Of a stretch of 64,000 bases of DNA, positions 47,422-58,879 are shown piece after piece. The position numbers and the translations under genes were made by a program. The DNA is from Sodiomyces alkalinus F11 (Eukaryota; Ascomycota; Sordariomycetes; Glomerellales; Plectosphaerellaceae), in assembly GCF_003711515.1 (NCBI RefSeq), contig NW_021167079.1:2706946-2770945 (forward strand), read 5' to 3'. The first letter of the stretch is position 1, and each line of letters begins with the position of its first letter. Below the pieces are notes generated by a model that saw nothing but the letters and a program-made list of their open reading frames with translations, made no database searches and was not told the origin of the DNA.

Positions 47422-48111
47422 TCAGGCAGGTCCAACACACCAATGGTTGTCCATCTCGATTCCTGTAGGCTGGTGCACGCATGCGGGCTCATGCATCTCT
47501 GCAATCTTCGGTGTCAGAACTACGTCGGGTTGGTCTGAAGGATGATTGGGGTATTATGGCACGGATTGGCCAAGTTTCCATCCTCATCTTTCCCGACCAG
47601 ATATGCAGGCTGACCTCAAACTGCACATCTCACGATTCGTCCTTTATCCTAAGCTACTCGCCAGCTGCTTGAATTATCGCCGGCATCGCCATTATCGCTG
47701 CGGGCATTATCAGATCTGGTAGGTAAGTAGTGCAGGGGAAGAAAGAGCTCAATGCGTGTTCTTCAAGCTCCCTCACTCTCCAACCTATTACACATAGGTG
47801 ATTGTGCCATGGACGTAACACAGCGTCTGCCTCTCGATGCCATTCATCAGCACGCTGCATGTGGTCGGCCTCCGGCATATGTACCCCACTTGCGAACCAG
47901 GATCACACGGAATTTGCGATTCGCCATCCTTTGGTTGCCTACCTACGCATACCACCATTTCGCAAACGGGGCATTGAATGTTCAAGAGAGATAAGAAGGG
48001 CAAGATCCCCCTTCCATGGCAGCGCTCCGCTTCTGCAGACAAGGCCTTTGAAAGATCGCGACTCGAGGGACACACGACGTTCGACAGACAGATACCTACT
48101 TGTCACACATC

Positions 48112-49791
48112 ATGCCTAGAGTTTCCAATCATGCTATATCCGAGGCACAGGAGGCCAAAATCAGGGAACTGGGACAGAAACTGGACAGTGCACGGAGATA
48201 CAACGCCACTCTTATGACGAATTTTTGACTGAGATTCGCCCATCGAGTAGCAGTCGACAGTGATACCGAGCCACTATATACGCTTTTTGGCAAGCTCCAA
48301 AAGCACTTGGAGACATTTGAGAAGGAACACAGCGAACTTTTGAAGGGTTTTAAGGACAAGGAAAAGGACCTGCACAGCGTAAGACAAGAGATTGCCGAGC
48401 TCCAAAATCGGTTAAGGGTGTTTGAAAAGTTCAACACCGAGCTTCACAAGAGTTTTAACGAGAAGGAGGGGGAGCTGCGCAGGGTAGGACAAGAAAAAGT
48501 CGAGCTCCAAAGTCGCTTAGGGCGGGTTGAAAAGACCAACAACGAGCTCCAGAAGAGTCTTTTCGAGAAGGAGAGGGAGCTGCACAGGGTAGGACAAGAA
48601 GAAGTCCAGCTCCAAAGCCGCTTAGGGGGGTTTGAAAAGACCAACAACGAGCTCCAGAAGAGTCTTACGGAGGCTAGGAAAGTGTCTGAGCTGAACCATG
48701 CGAAGCTCGATGTGTCGCAGTCCGCGCTCAAAAGATTGCAGAATGACGTGGGTGAGGGACGGCTGCAGGCTTTCAATGATGACGATAGGGAAGAACTGTG
48801 AGTTTGGTGGAAACACTCTCGACTCTCGAGACACCTGGAAAGATACTGACCAGTGACTACTAGACGGAATGATTTCGAGGCGTTGTCCAAGGATTGTGAA
48901 GACGTGGTCTCTCTGTTTCTCCCTCGCACAGGCAAGGTGGTAAGTTCAGTCCAACTAAATCTGTCTCCGGGTTGCTAGCCTTGTCCTAACAAACATAACA
49001 TCTCTGTCCAGTTGTACGATCCTCGCGACTTTTTGACGCACCCAGTTACCGAGAAGATCCCCTTGCCTCCCATTCAGAACGGGAATATCCAACTGGATTC
49101 AAGTACATATCCGAGTACCACACATTTGTACCGCGCTGCTGTCCGAGTTCGCCTCGTGGACGCTCTGATCAAATTCGTCTTCTGCTCGTTTTACATCCCC
49201 GAAAGCGTCAAGCAGTCTGCTGAGAATGTGCTCAGCCACCTCTCTGGACGAGGCGGACGATCCATGGTCATATTCCGATGTCTGATTCTCGGATTGACTG
49301 GCACTGATAGTTCCGTCCGGGATTCTGTGGTGGAGCGGGCTTTGGACAGCATCTATGGATGGTTGTTACCTCTGGTAGCGCCAACACACATTGCCGACTT
49401 GAAGGACAGGGTCCGGGTGTTATTCCAGAGGGCATTTGAGATCTGGTGCCGTGCACAGATATCCAAAGACCACATATCGACCGAGTCCCTATCTTCGGAG
49501 CCCAATTTTTACGGCGAGAATCCGCCTCGGGAATGGGACGAGCTTGGCAGAAACACACAGAGCCGAACCGGTTTGACTCGGAAGCCCTCACCAACTGCAG
49601 GCCCTATTATTGCTACGCTTTTTCCACGGATAGTCGATGACGCCGGTGCAATTTTCCACCCAGGAATTGGCCTTTGGTACGATCAAGCTGTGGGTCACAC
49701 GGCAAGCAATGAGATCAACGTCGCCTCTGCGTCCCAACGGTTCCAGCAGTATTACTGCTCTGGGTTCCGAATTTCACCCGCGAAGACATAG
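48112..49791 (+). CDS. Coiled-coil repeat protein of unknown function
   Basis: Four exons (48,112-48,187; 48,254-48,797; 48,864-48,939; 49,012-49,791) join in frame to 491 residues. Exons 2-4 use standard GT-AG borders. The first donor is a weak GTGCAC and is needed to avoid an in-frame TGA at 48,226, so the 5' end is less sure; another possible 5' exon begins at 47,978 (MFKRDKKGK) but is in another frame. Residues about 40-165 form a coiled coil built of four 35-residue repeats (core VEKTNNELQKSLFEKERELH). The C-terminal 260 residues are globular with conserved-looking helices (YRAAVRVRLVDALIKFVF). I do not recognise the family. Confidence 0.75.
48291..48670 (+). repeat. 105-bp coding tandem repeat
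   Basis: Units begin at 48,291, 48,396, 48,501 and 48,606, each with (C/A)AGCTCCAAA near its start. The period is exactly 105 bp (35 codons). Units two to four are most alike and the first is diverged, suggesting stepwise duplication. Confidence 0.9.
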
Positions 49792-50308
49792 GGTCTTTTT
49801 TATCGGAACTGGAATGTGAGATGGTTGGCGACGAAGCGCGTATCCGAGTCTGTGGAACTTCTTAGTACCTAATGAATACAGGACGGAGCGCGAGATCATG
49901 TGATGTAACATGTGACTGGTTTCTTTTTTTGGTCGTCCGAATTAGTAGATGGTAGATGATGAGTAATCCACACACCATGCCCTGTCGGGACCTGCGTCGT
50001 ATCATCTGCTACTTCTTCTCTGAACTCACCAACAGCAAGGCCATGTCCCTCTCTTATGCAGCAGTGTCCGTCGCTTACCTACTTGATTCTTGAACATTTC
50101 CTTGGCATCTCTCGAAACTCACTTCGACGCCTCGCATTTTCACTACAAGCTTTCCCGGAGACGAGTGAAGCTCGCGTGACTTCTAGGCCGCTGCGTTGCT
50201 ACTCACTCACATCCCTTGGCCCGTTGCGAGTCGCGACGACCCACGACACAAGCGCGGCGTCGGAAGGCCTAGACACAACGCACCCCGGTAGTATCAGCAC
50301 GAAATAGA

Positions 50309-53000
50309 ATGACGAATCCCATAACGGAGATGGCGGCGCAGTCGGCTGCTGCACCAGGCGTAAGGAGGAAGAAGTTCGCAACCCCGCCTGTGAAGAATGC
50401 GTGCCTCGCATGGTATGTTTTGTCTTTTCAAACCGCAAGACCGAGCCTCTGGTGCTCACGTTTTTTTTTACCAGTTAATAACATACTATAGTCGAGCATC
50501 TCGTACTCGCTGCGATGGTGGTCAGCCATGTGCCAATGTATGAGCAAGTCGGTCGTCTCCTCAAGGCTAGAGTTGTTCATACCGACTGACACAGACCTTG
50601 GGTAGTGTCGTATCAGGAACCGGCAGTGTCTGTACAAGCCCAGCAGGAGAGGAGGTGCCCGAGTACGGAACAAAGCAAAAGCAGGAGATACGGCACAGCA
50701 ACAACCGAGCATCTCTCCGACTTCTGCGGACGAGGAAGTGCACCAGCATCGTGGGCTCCACCTCCCAGTCAAACGGCTTCGGTCGGTCCATCAGCATCCG
50801 GCTAACATTTTTTTTTCTTCACCGCAGCCATTTCTCTGCAGGACTACGTCGACCCTGGGGCAGGTCTGAAGCAGCTCCAGGATATCTTCCCAGACAGCGA
50901 CTTCATCTTCGACGACTTGTTCATGCCGGGCGTTTCAAGTACAATTGCCAATGGCGACGGTTTTCCCCACGCTTCTCTCGGGTTCGATAATCTTCCAATT
51001 TCCACAGTGAGAACATACAAGAGCGACCATGCGATGTAAGTCTCACTTTGGTTTGGGTGCCGGCCAAGTTCTCGTGCTCACTTTACCCAAGACTCGATGC
51101 CTACTACGTCTTTATCCACCCCTACTTCCCCATTCTGCCACCTCCGACAAGCATACCCACGGACCAAGCAGTCCCGAAGCTCCAGACAGACACAGACCGC
51201 TTCGAGCACAGCTTTGCTCTTTCAAGACCCATCAGTCTGGCCATATCAGCCATACTGGCTCTCATCCCGTGTGCCAACGACCCGAACCCTGCAGCTCGAG
51301 AAAGCCTACTCTTTCGGCGAAAGTATGCTCAGTATCTTGCGCAGTGTACCATCGAGGCCATTGAGGACGAAAATGAGATCCTCGAGTCCTCCGTTGCGCC
51401 TCACGAAGCCCTAAACAGGTTACCAAGCGAGAAGGTCCGCGACCCATTTCACTCGGCTGTTCCGGCTGAGCTGGAGAGCATTGTCGCCTTGGACATACTC
51501 AGCATATACGAGTATGCTCAGCGCGGTAATATCAGAAAGATGCAGGCTAGGGCGGGCCAAGCCCTCCTATCAGCTATGGAGTTGTCTCTGCATTGCTCTA
51601 CTGAAGAAGATGAGTACACAGAAGCCAGAAGCAGAGTTTGGTGGATGACAGTTGGTCTTGCCTTGCCCCCCTAGAGGTGTCATGAATCGCGGACTTTGGA
51701 ACTGACGGGCCTTAAAGTACATCTGTGCCAGTCAAAGCGCCATCGTCGCCAGCGTTGTGAGTCTTGTTTTACACTCGGGTGAAATGACGTCTTGCGCTTA
51801 CGCTGCCGTAGGAACCAAGTTTCGTCGCCCTCGCACCGAGCTTCACCGCCAAATACCCGACATTAGCATCCGATCCAGAGGTATTTTGATGCCCAACTCC
51901 TACGGAGTTCAGGCCGCTCCCAGTACACCACTGCTAACGGGTAATAGGGATTCGGGATCCTCATTCAAGCCCAGCAAGCCATCCTCAAGGCGACTCAATT
52001 TGTCCGATGCCTCAAGAAGACTCTCGCCGATCAGGGCGACATGAATCACATCTACGAACGAATGCATGAGCTGGAACTTTCCCTGGAGCCGCTGACCAAC
52101 AGGGCCGATAGCTGGATACTACCCTCTTCTATCGGATCACCTGTTGACCCGACAGAAGAGGTGGTTTCACGTGCCATTCGGTGTATCGCTCGAATCAAGC
52201 TGAACAGGTAGCTGCTTTGACCGTGCCGCATCTAGTTCGTTGACCGCGGCATATTCACAGCGGAATCACTGACGTCCATTTATAGTGCCAGAATCAAATG
52301 CCACCGATATTGCGCCTTCTCCGACGCCCCGGTGTTCAGCGGGAAGCACTGCGACCTCGAAGGCAAATCGGATGGAGCCGGTGGTGCTCCTGAGCTGCAA
52401 CATTGGCCGTCATGTGCGTGCAGCGCCTTGTCTGCGCAAGCCATGTGTACGTCTTCCGATGCGAATTCTGCATCACCGCACTCGCACCTATCACCGCATT
52501 CCGATGTTCTACCCGGAACCGGCATTGGTTTTCCTTTCACGAGCCATCAATCTGCGCAGATCTGTCTCAGAGCGGCCCTCAACATTGCCCAATCGTTTGA
52601 TGATATCCCGTATCCCAACCCTTCCGGTCAGCTGTGTCTTGCTCCTTGATTGCTGGGTCCGACGTCGGACATTGTGGCGTCGAGGACCATGCCGTCTTTC
52701 GCCTGCTGCGCAATGCAATCTGCTTACGCACTACTCATGGTGCACGAGAAGACGAAGACAATGTATCCGCAGAGTGGAATGGGCGGGCCCATGGTGCAGA
52801 GCCTGCTAGCACGGCTTCAGAGCGGACTGACGTCCGTTTCTGCCGCGTTGGAGAACTACGCTATGGCTTTTGAGGCGCTGGGGGGGATGCGAGGTGAGCC
52901 TCGCCAGACTCGCCTTTGAAACGGGCCGTATCTGTGACTGACAAGAATGACAGACCAAATCCGCGGGGCAATTTCGCCGACAATGGTATTTGCGACCTGA
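50309..53000 (+). CDS. Zn2Cys6 transcription factor with in-frame TGA
   Basis: Ten exons close perfectly in frame (50,309-50,412; 50,492-50,537; 50,606-50,750; 50,828-51,035; 51,092-51,650; 51,718-51,756; 51,812-51,880; 51,948-52,207; 52,286-52,893; 52,954-53,000), giving 694 positions. The zinc cluster is C-x2-C-x6-C-x5-C-x2-C-x6-C at residues 32-58, split over three exons and followed by a basic linker GGARVRNKAK. The fungal middle homology domain starts near residue 169 (YYVFIHPYFPILPP) and includes ARSRVWWMT, FTAKYPTLASDPE and TMPSFACCAMQ, in the style of the XlnR/Xyr1 group. Codon 598 (52,647-52,649) is TGA, although the residues on both sides look conserved. Either the gene carries a nonsense mutation, or a 51-nt intron (52,634-52,684, weak borders) removes it. 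Confidence 0.85.
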
Positions 53001-53880
53001 TCTCCTTCGGTCTGAAAAACCAAATCGAACGGACATAGTCTCCCGCCTGCGATCCCATTCTACACACCACAAGCATGCGTCCCAACGATGGAGTTAACGG
53101 GCCGATGACCACAACTCAATCCTACTATTCACAGCCGCAGCAACTGGATAACAAGGATGGCTTTGCAAGCTGAGGAAGGCCCTCGCGACGTCCCCACCCA
53201 CCCGAATATCCCGAATACAGATTCCACCATTCTCGAAGACAGCGCAAAGACACCGGGAACGTCCCAGCAGAATCGCCTGGAAATATCTGCTCCAACCAGG
53301 ACCGCCGATCGTCCCAGGAAAGGTCGCCATGGATCACGTCAACAGCTTGCGTGCAGCATGCAGTGACACTCTAGGAGACGATTTCTGTGTGGCCTCGGTG
53401 GAGGATCAAGTCCATGGCGCATCGTCAGGCTGCATCACGAGGTCTCTGAATGCTACCAGACTATAAGGGCTTGGGAAGAGATTTTGCGGGAGATGTGCAA
53501 CCAGAATGGCACAAGTATAAGAAAGGGGTGAAAGGTAAGTGGAAATGGGTGAGGAGCAATTGCGCTACGGTCAGCCTTTATACTAATAACCAAGACTCAG
53601 AGCAGGCTAGGGGAATACGTGATCCCGCGGTGGACTGTACGCTTGCTACCGGTCCCTTTATACCGTACCGCATCATTAAACGCGAACTTAGTCCTAGTTC
53701 GTCTCATAAGCCTAGATTGCAATGATGAGTGTTTCCTTTCAGTCCCTTGAGGCCCGCGGCTCTTGATATCAGATTCGGTGATTTTAATCAATGTTGAGAT
53801 GTGCAGCTTCTCTCGCAAGGCTTACGGGTTGACACACTGACACAGACATACAGATATACCGACAACCCATGTTGATCGTA
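53001..53880. other. Intergenic region between convergent genes
   Basis: Nearly 0.9 kb between the convergent regulator and glycosyltransferase genes. No gene is supported; it contains their 3' flanks. Confidence 0.5.
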
Positions 53881-55092
53881 TCAAGACACTGGTACTCTGG
53901 TGTTACTCCTCCTCCCGGCCCATCGGTTCCAAAACAGTTCCACATCGTCCGACGCGTCGCGTTGCACCCGGCCAGACGCCCACACGTTCCCCAAACGGTC
54001 GACAGCGTCGAGCCACGCAGTCATGGAGGCTTCCCTCTCGGGATCGCCGGGGAAGTGGGCGAGGAAATCGCCGCGACGGGCATGGTAGTCCCGCAGCTTC
54101 AGCGCCTGCTGGGCCTCCCCGTCGCCGGCGTAGCCGCGGGCGGAGGACGGGCCGCTGGGGTCGGCGTAGGCGTTGAACCAGGTCTGGGGCACCTCGAGGG
54201 CGCGGGCGCGGAAGCGCGGGTCCTCGGCGATGAGGATCTCCATGGCGGTCTGGTCGAGGTAGTCGAGATCGACGGTGGGGCGGAGGAAGCGGAAGCCCAG
54301 GACGGCGGTGAAGAGGTTGACGGACCAGGTGCTCACGCGGAGGAGGAAGACGCCGTTGTTGAGGCCCAGCATGTCGTTTGTGTATAGCAGGTGGGGGAGG
54401 CCGTCGTTTTCCGCTTCGGCGTCGTCGTCGTCGTCATGTAGCTCTGGAGGGAGAAAAGTGGAAATGGGCCGGCAGTGGTCAAGGATGATGGTGTCGGCGT
54501 CGGCCCAGAGGATCCAGTCCAGCCTTTCGGGTTTGGGTTTCGCCATTTCGGAGAGGAGGACGGAGAGGACCAGGGCGGGTTTGTTCCAGTAGATCTCCAG
54601 CCGATTGGCGAGGGTATCGGGTGCGCCTTTGGGGGCCTGGATGGTCGGGGCGCAGAGGAGGTGGAGGTTGGTCTCGTGGACGAGGGCGTGGACGAGGTGC
54701 GTCTGGATGGCTTTTTGGTAGTAGGCTTTCGGGTCGCCCCATTGGGTTGTCAGTGTTGCCACGCGGGGGCGGGGTCCTCGATCGGTGGTAGCGTCGCTGG
54801 CAGGAAGGAGAGCAGAAAAGGGAGAAGAGGCGCGGCAGGATTCGCGGATGGAGGAGGCCTTGTTTAGCAGGGCGGAGCGGGATGCCGAGGGGGGAAGGCA
54901 CGGTCCTTGGCCGTGGAAGTGGAGGTTGTGGAGGGAAACGGGGGAGTCTGATGCGACAGTTGATCGGGATGCGCCATGACTATGGGTTGAAGCTCGATTG
55001 AAGGGCCAGCGGATGTGGGTTAGGATGAAAAGCAAAATAAGGACGGCAAGGAGCTTGCAGGCGACGTGTCGGATGAGCGAAGGTCGTGGCAT
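53881..55092 (-). CDS. GT34 glycosyltransferase (Mnn10/Gma12-like)
   Basis: A single exon of 403 codons. LLAVLILLFILTHI at residues 14-27 is a type II membrane anchor behind a short basic tail, as in Golgi transferases. The GT34 core begins near 110 (RVATLTTQWGD). DWILWADADTIIL (192-204) holds the DxD metal/nucleotide-sugar motif (Asp198, Asp200), and LNNGVFLLR (244-252) follows. This family transfers galactose or mannose in the alpha configuration to N-glycan outer chains. An acidic DDDDD insertion sits at 220-225, and LDYLDQTAMEIL is the conserved helix after the active site. The start is in GCCATGCC. It probably acts in cell-wall mannan or galactomannan synthesis in the Golgi lumen (inference). 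Confidence 0.92.
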   Translation of the reverse strand: MPRPSLIRHVACKLLAVLILLFILTHIRWPFNRASTHSHGASRSTVASDSPVSLHNLHFHGQGPCLPPSASRSALLNKASSIRESCRASSPFSALLPASDATTDRGPRPRVATLTTQWGDPKAYYQKAIQTHLVHALVHETNLHLLCAPTIQAPKGAPDTLANRLEIYWNKPALVLSVLLSEMAKPKPERLDWILWADADTIILDHCRPISTFLPPELHDDDDDAEAENDGLPHLLYTNDMLGLNNGVFLLRVSTWSVNLFTAVLGFRFLRPTVDLDYLDQTAMEILIAEDPRFRARALEVPQTWFNAYADPSGPSSARGYAGDGEAQQALKLRDYHARRGDFLAHFPGDPEREASMTAWLDAVDRLGNVWASGRVQRDASDDVELFWNRWAGRRSNTRVPVS

Positions 55093-55656
55093 GGCGACAG
55101 CCGACAGGGGGATTTGATTCTGGATAAGTGGTCGGGTGTCATGTTGGTTGGTAAGAGAAGAAGAGTCTGTTGTTATATGAAAAGATGAACAATTGGAAGG
55201 ATCTTAGTTCCCAGTGTGGTTCTTGACTGGCGGATGATGTTCTAACAGGAGCCTTGGCATTCTGCATTTGGTTGTGAATAAGGGGTCGGTGAGTCGTGAG
55301 ATCCACCGGTCAGCTTTCTTCACCGAACGGCTGTCGCCAGCTGTATTACCTTTCAGGTTCGTTCATGCTTCTCTCCACCTTGGAGTGAAGTCCAAGAACA
55401 AGTCATATGAGGATGTATTCCTTCGGGGATTTTTTTGTAAGGGAGATTAATCCAAGGAGGAGGGACTGGTGGACATAATAAGGGATTCAAGTTCCAGATG
55501 AAATTACAAACTCCAAGCCCAGAAACAAGAGAAAAGTAGCTTTGATCAAAATACCCCTGAATCCTGAATCCTGAAGACAAGCGATATGCGGCGATGTCCA
55601 ACTCATACCCAAAGAAAATCACAACAAAGGGCGGTTGAACTTGATTATTTCACACT
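55093..55656. other. Intergenic region
   Basis: About 560 bp holding the promoter of the glycosyltransferase gene and the 3' flank of the protoglobin gene. No other feature is seen. Confidence 0.5.
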
Positions 55657-56787
55657 TTATGATGCAGCCTCCGCTTGCTCCGTGCGAGATACTTCGACCC
55701 TGGGTGTCTCCTCAGCCTTCAACGTCATGCCCCCGACCCCCTTGGCCAACCCACTAAAGGGACAGACGCCACCCGATGTCGACGACGGCCTTGGTAACCT
55801 GGAAGGAGAAGTGGGCGGGCTACCGCTACCACGATGCCCTGCCTCCCCTGTCTCGTTTGACTTTTTCCGATCTGGCGTCGTCATCTCATCGAGCTCTTCA
55901 AGGATCTTTTTGCCGTGGAGATACCCTTCCTCCTCGACGACCACCTCCTCAACACCGGCCGTAACGAACTCGGCCCCGTCCTGAACGTGCCATTTTGCCA
56001 TGAGGTCGTTTTGGATCCATATGACTTTGCCGAGGGCCTTGACGAGGGCGATCTTGCGCTGGAGCTGCAGTCGCGGGTGTGCTAGGATGGCTTCGGTCAT
56101 GATGTCTTGGATGAAGCCTAAACATATGCCCAGGTGGACGTATTCAATGTGGAGGGGATGTGCTCTTCCTAGGCCAACATGCATCATACTGTTCGGGAGC
56201 TCGTTGTCAACTTGGAAAACGAAAGCAGAATATTGAGAGGGGTGGAGGATAAGACGAAGGGAGCACAGGATGTTGGATGTACGCACCCTACTTTGTCGAG
56301 GTATTCCCAAAACTCCATGCGGCTGGGGTCCGAGCAGAGTTTGTTAAGATAGGCGCGAAGGAACTTCTTGCGGTGGAGGATCTGTGGGCTGTCTTCGTCG
56401 GGTTGTTCGTCCATGGGACCTTCGAAGCTCGTGGATCGCGTCGTGAAGGCGCGGGCTGTGATGTCGTATTGGAGAAGTTTTTTGTATACAATGTTGACCA
56501 CAGCGGGGATGAGTGCTCTGACATATTTGGCGCCGGTTATGAGGGCTTCAATGTCTCCTGCAGACCAGGTTTATTAGTTGAGAGATGTAAGATGGTCAAG
56601 GATCATGGGGCGTCCCGGAACGATGGAAAAAAGGGGGGGGAAGGGGAAGGGGGCCCTTTCAAGTAGAGAACAAGAACCACGTACTGCTGCTGAAATCTAT
56701 AAAAGAATGGAGATACCGAATGCGGGCTTCGAGATCTGTGTAGAGATCTTCCCGACTAATGTGCGTTATATGGCGATGGTTCTTCAT
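55657..56787 (-). CDS. Protoglobin-domain protein
   Basis: Three exons (56,787-56,685; 56,557-56,287; 56,188-55,657) give 301 residues in frame, all with GT-AG borders. Residues about 10-195 match the protoglobin fold: an N-terminal helix, DIEALITGAKYVRALIPAVV, then KKFLRAYLNKL, and the F-helix region KVGMMHVGLG in which His129 is the likely proximal haem ligand. The segment HPLHIEYVHLGICLGFI follows. From about residue 215 the tail is Ser/Pro/acidic and probably disordered. Protoglobins bind O2, CO or NO; in fungi the stand-alone domain has no settled function. No sensor output domain is fused. Exon 2 to 3 joins just before the histidine, so the splice site is critical to the motif. Confidence 0.85.
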
Positions 56788-57570
56788 TTCAGCCCTTGGT
56801 GTCCACGATTCCAGTGTGGTCTGCTATTACTGTATTGCCTAGTGGAGGAATTCCGACGATGGAGATTCTGTCTAGGTAAGTTTCGAGAAATTTTTTCAAA
56901 GAAAACCTAGAGAAAGGGAAGTCGACAATTCGAGCGTTCGATGGTTTGCCTTGCAGTACGTCGAAGAACAGGGTGTTACGGGGGGAGGACGGTCAGGAGT
57001 CCAGGACGGAGCTTCGAGGTGGACTGGTGGAGGAGTATTTGAGGTTCTAACTTCTGATCCTCCCCCTCGTCCGACGACGTCATATGAACTTGGGAAATCA
57101 ACCATCAAGCCATTGGAGTTAAGGTGAGCTGATGCTGAAGCTCAATCGCGTCGCGCTGTGCTGTGACTGAAGACTGAAGCAACGTTCGATGATGGCCTGA
57201 TGGTGGGGCCAGGGCCCGGGTGCGGGTGCCAGGGTCAAGCTTCCAGCGTTGCGGTCCCGGCGACACCCGATCCGATCAGGAGGACAATGGATAAGCTGCA
57301 TACATGTTCTTGTGCATATATGTTCTTGGAGGGGCTCATGGTTGACCGTGCTGTCTTTCTTTTCTTCTTCTTTTTCTTCTTCTTTTCTCTTCCCATTGTA
57401 TATCCTCATCTCTTGGGCTACTTTCCTAACTGAAGCTTAACATGTCTTGGACTCAGGGGCTAGCCTAGCAATGAACACAGCTGGTCAGAGAGGCAGAGCC
57501 CCAGCCAACCCACGTTGCTCACAAGAGCCTCTTCATTTCAGATCCCACCGAATGTTTCCCCAGAACTCAC
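56788..57570. other. Intergenic region
   Basis: About 780 bp. A pyrimidine-rich tract (CTTCTTCTTTTTC type) lies at 57,355-57,400. No gene is supported. Confidence 0.5.
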
Positions 57571-58879
57571 CTAGCGTCCTTCCGTCTTCTGTTTCGCCAT
57601 GCGTTTCTTGGACGGAGGTGTATTGTCATCTGGAATGCTCTGCGGCCCCGCGGAAAGGCCTGGGTTCTGGACCTTCCTGTATTCCTTTCTATGACCATGG
57701 CTAGCGTTGAATCCAGTCCAAGGTCCGATATTTACGTGGGGTTGCTGCGTTGGCATAACTTGAGCTTGGGGATCTCTCGGCGGCAAGGCATGCGCCCTAG
57801 GCGTTGGACCTAGACCACGCCGTCCTCCCCGTCCACGCCAAGTCGAACCCCTAAACGAGGTTCCGGACTGCTCAGACCAGGAATGGGGTTGAGCCGGAGA
57901 TGCAGCATCAGTCCCATAGTTCCATTGCCGTTTATGATTTCCCTGCCAACCTTGTCCCTGTGTGTTTGTATTTCTATCGTGCGTAGTTGCAGGAAACTCC
58001 GGAGCCGGCTCTGGTCGCATCGATGTATGAGAGGATCCGTAAGTTCAAATTGCTTCACAGCCTCGGCGGCGTGGGCAAGGGTGGTCGCGGCTTGCTCTGC
58101 CTTGATCTTCTCTTCCGTAAGGGCTCGAATCGTCCGCTCGTGCTCGGCCAGTAGGCTCCTGAGATGATGCATTTCTTCCTCTCGCTGAGCAAGTTGTTCC
58201 TTGCACCTCTGCAGCTCATGGTGCAATCCCTCCGATCTTAGATGAGTGATCTCTCGGGAGAGCTTCACATTGTGACTGCTACTGATGTTTCTGCTGCGCC
58301 GCATGCGCTCTTTCTCCTTATCGTGTTCATCTCGCTCCTCCTTCAAAGCAACGTTCTGTTGCCGAAGCACCTGGTTGACGATCTGCATCCGCGCAGAGTC
58401 GAAAACCTTCCACTTGCAATTTTTGAAAGGACCGTCACACTCGGCTGTGCAGCAGTTGATGATATTGCGTCCTCCATTTGTAACCTTGATCCAACGAGGC
58501 CGAAAACCGCTGTCGTGACCATTGCTATTGTTGTTGTTCGTAATATAAGCAGGAGGGCCAACCTCGCCTTCCAGGATGGTCCCGTGGACGCGCAAGACCG
58601 CGTAATAACCCAACCGGCACGGGTATTGGAGCTCTTGCCAGCCTTGGAGATAATGGTGATGGCAATAATGTCGACAATGGAATCCTCTTGACGGATTACG
58701 TCGAGGATGAACTTCCACATCTCTGTGTTGACGCGCAGTGTGCTGCCTGGACCAGTAAATATGGTGAGGTATCCGTTGACTGTCTCAAAAGTACGAGCTG
58801 GGAACTCGAAGTTGTCGGCAAGATCCTCTATCACAGCGCCCCAAGTGCCCCAGCACTCGGATGTGATGGCGAGAGGCAT
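57571..58879 (-). CDS. Hypothetical coiled-coil/RGG protein
   Basis: Three coding blocks in different frames read continuously: 58,879 to about 58,680 (MPLAITSECWGTWG start), about 58,630 to 58,060, and about 58,010 to 57,571. The middle block contains a small Cys-rich stretch (NCCTAECDGPFKNCKW) and then about 110 residues of charged coiled coil. The last block is low complexity with an RGRGGRRG cluster and a basic end (SKKRMAKQK), as in RNA-binding proteins. The joins need introns of about 50 nt with weak borders, so exact exons are unsure; indels are another explanation. A 5' UTR intron (GTAAGG...TATAG, about 58,909-58,971) seems likely. I do not recognise the family. Confidence 0.6.

Noticed and set aside
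53157..53366. 69-codon plus-strand frame after the Zn2Cys6 gene
   Set aside because: The regulator ends at 53,000 with a good final exon; this frame has no motif and overlaps antisense frames.
54470..54901. Long frames on both strands within 54.4-54.9 kb
   Set aside because: They are shadows of the GT34 glycosyltransferase coding sequence in GC-rich DNA.
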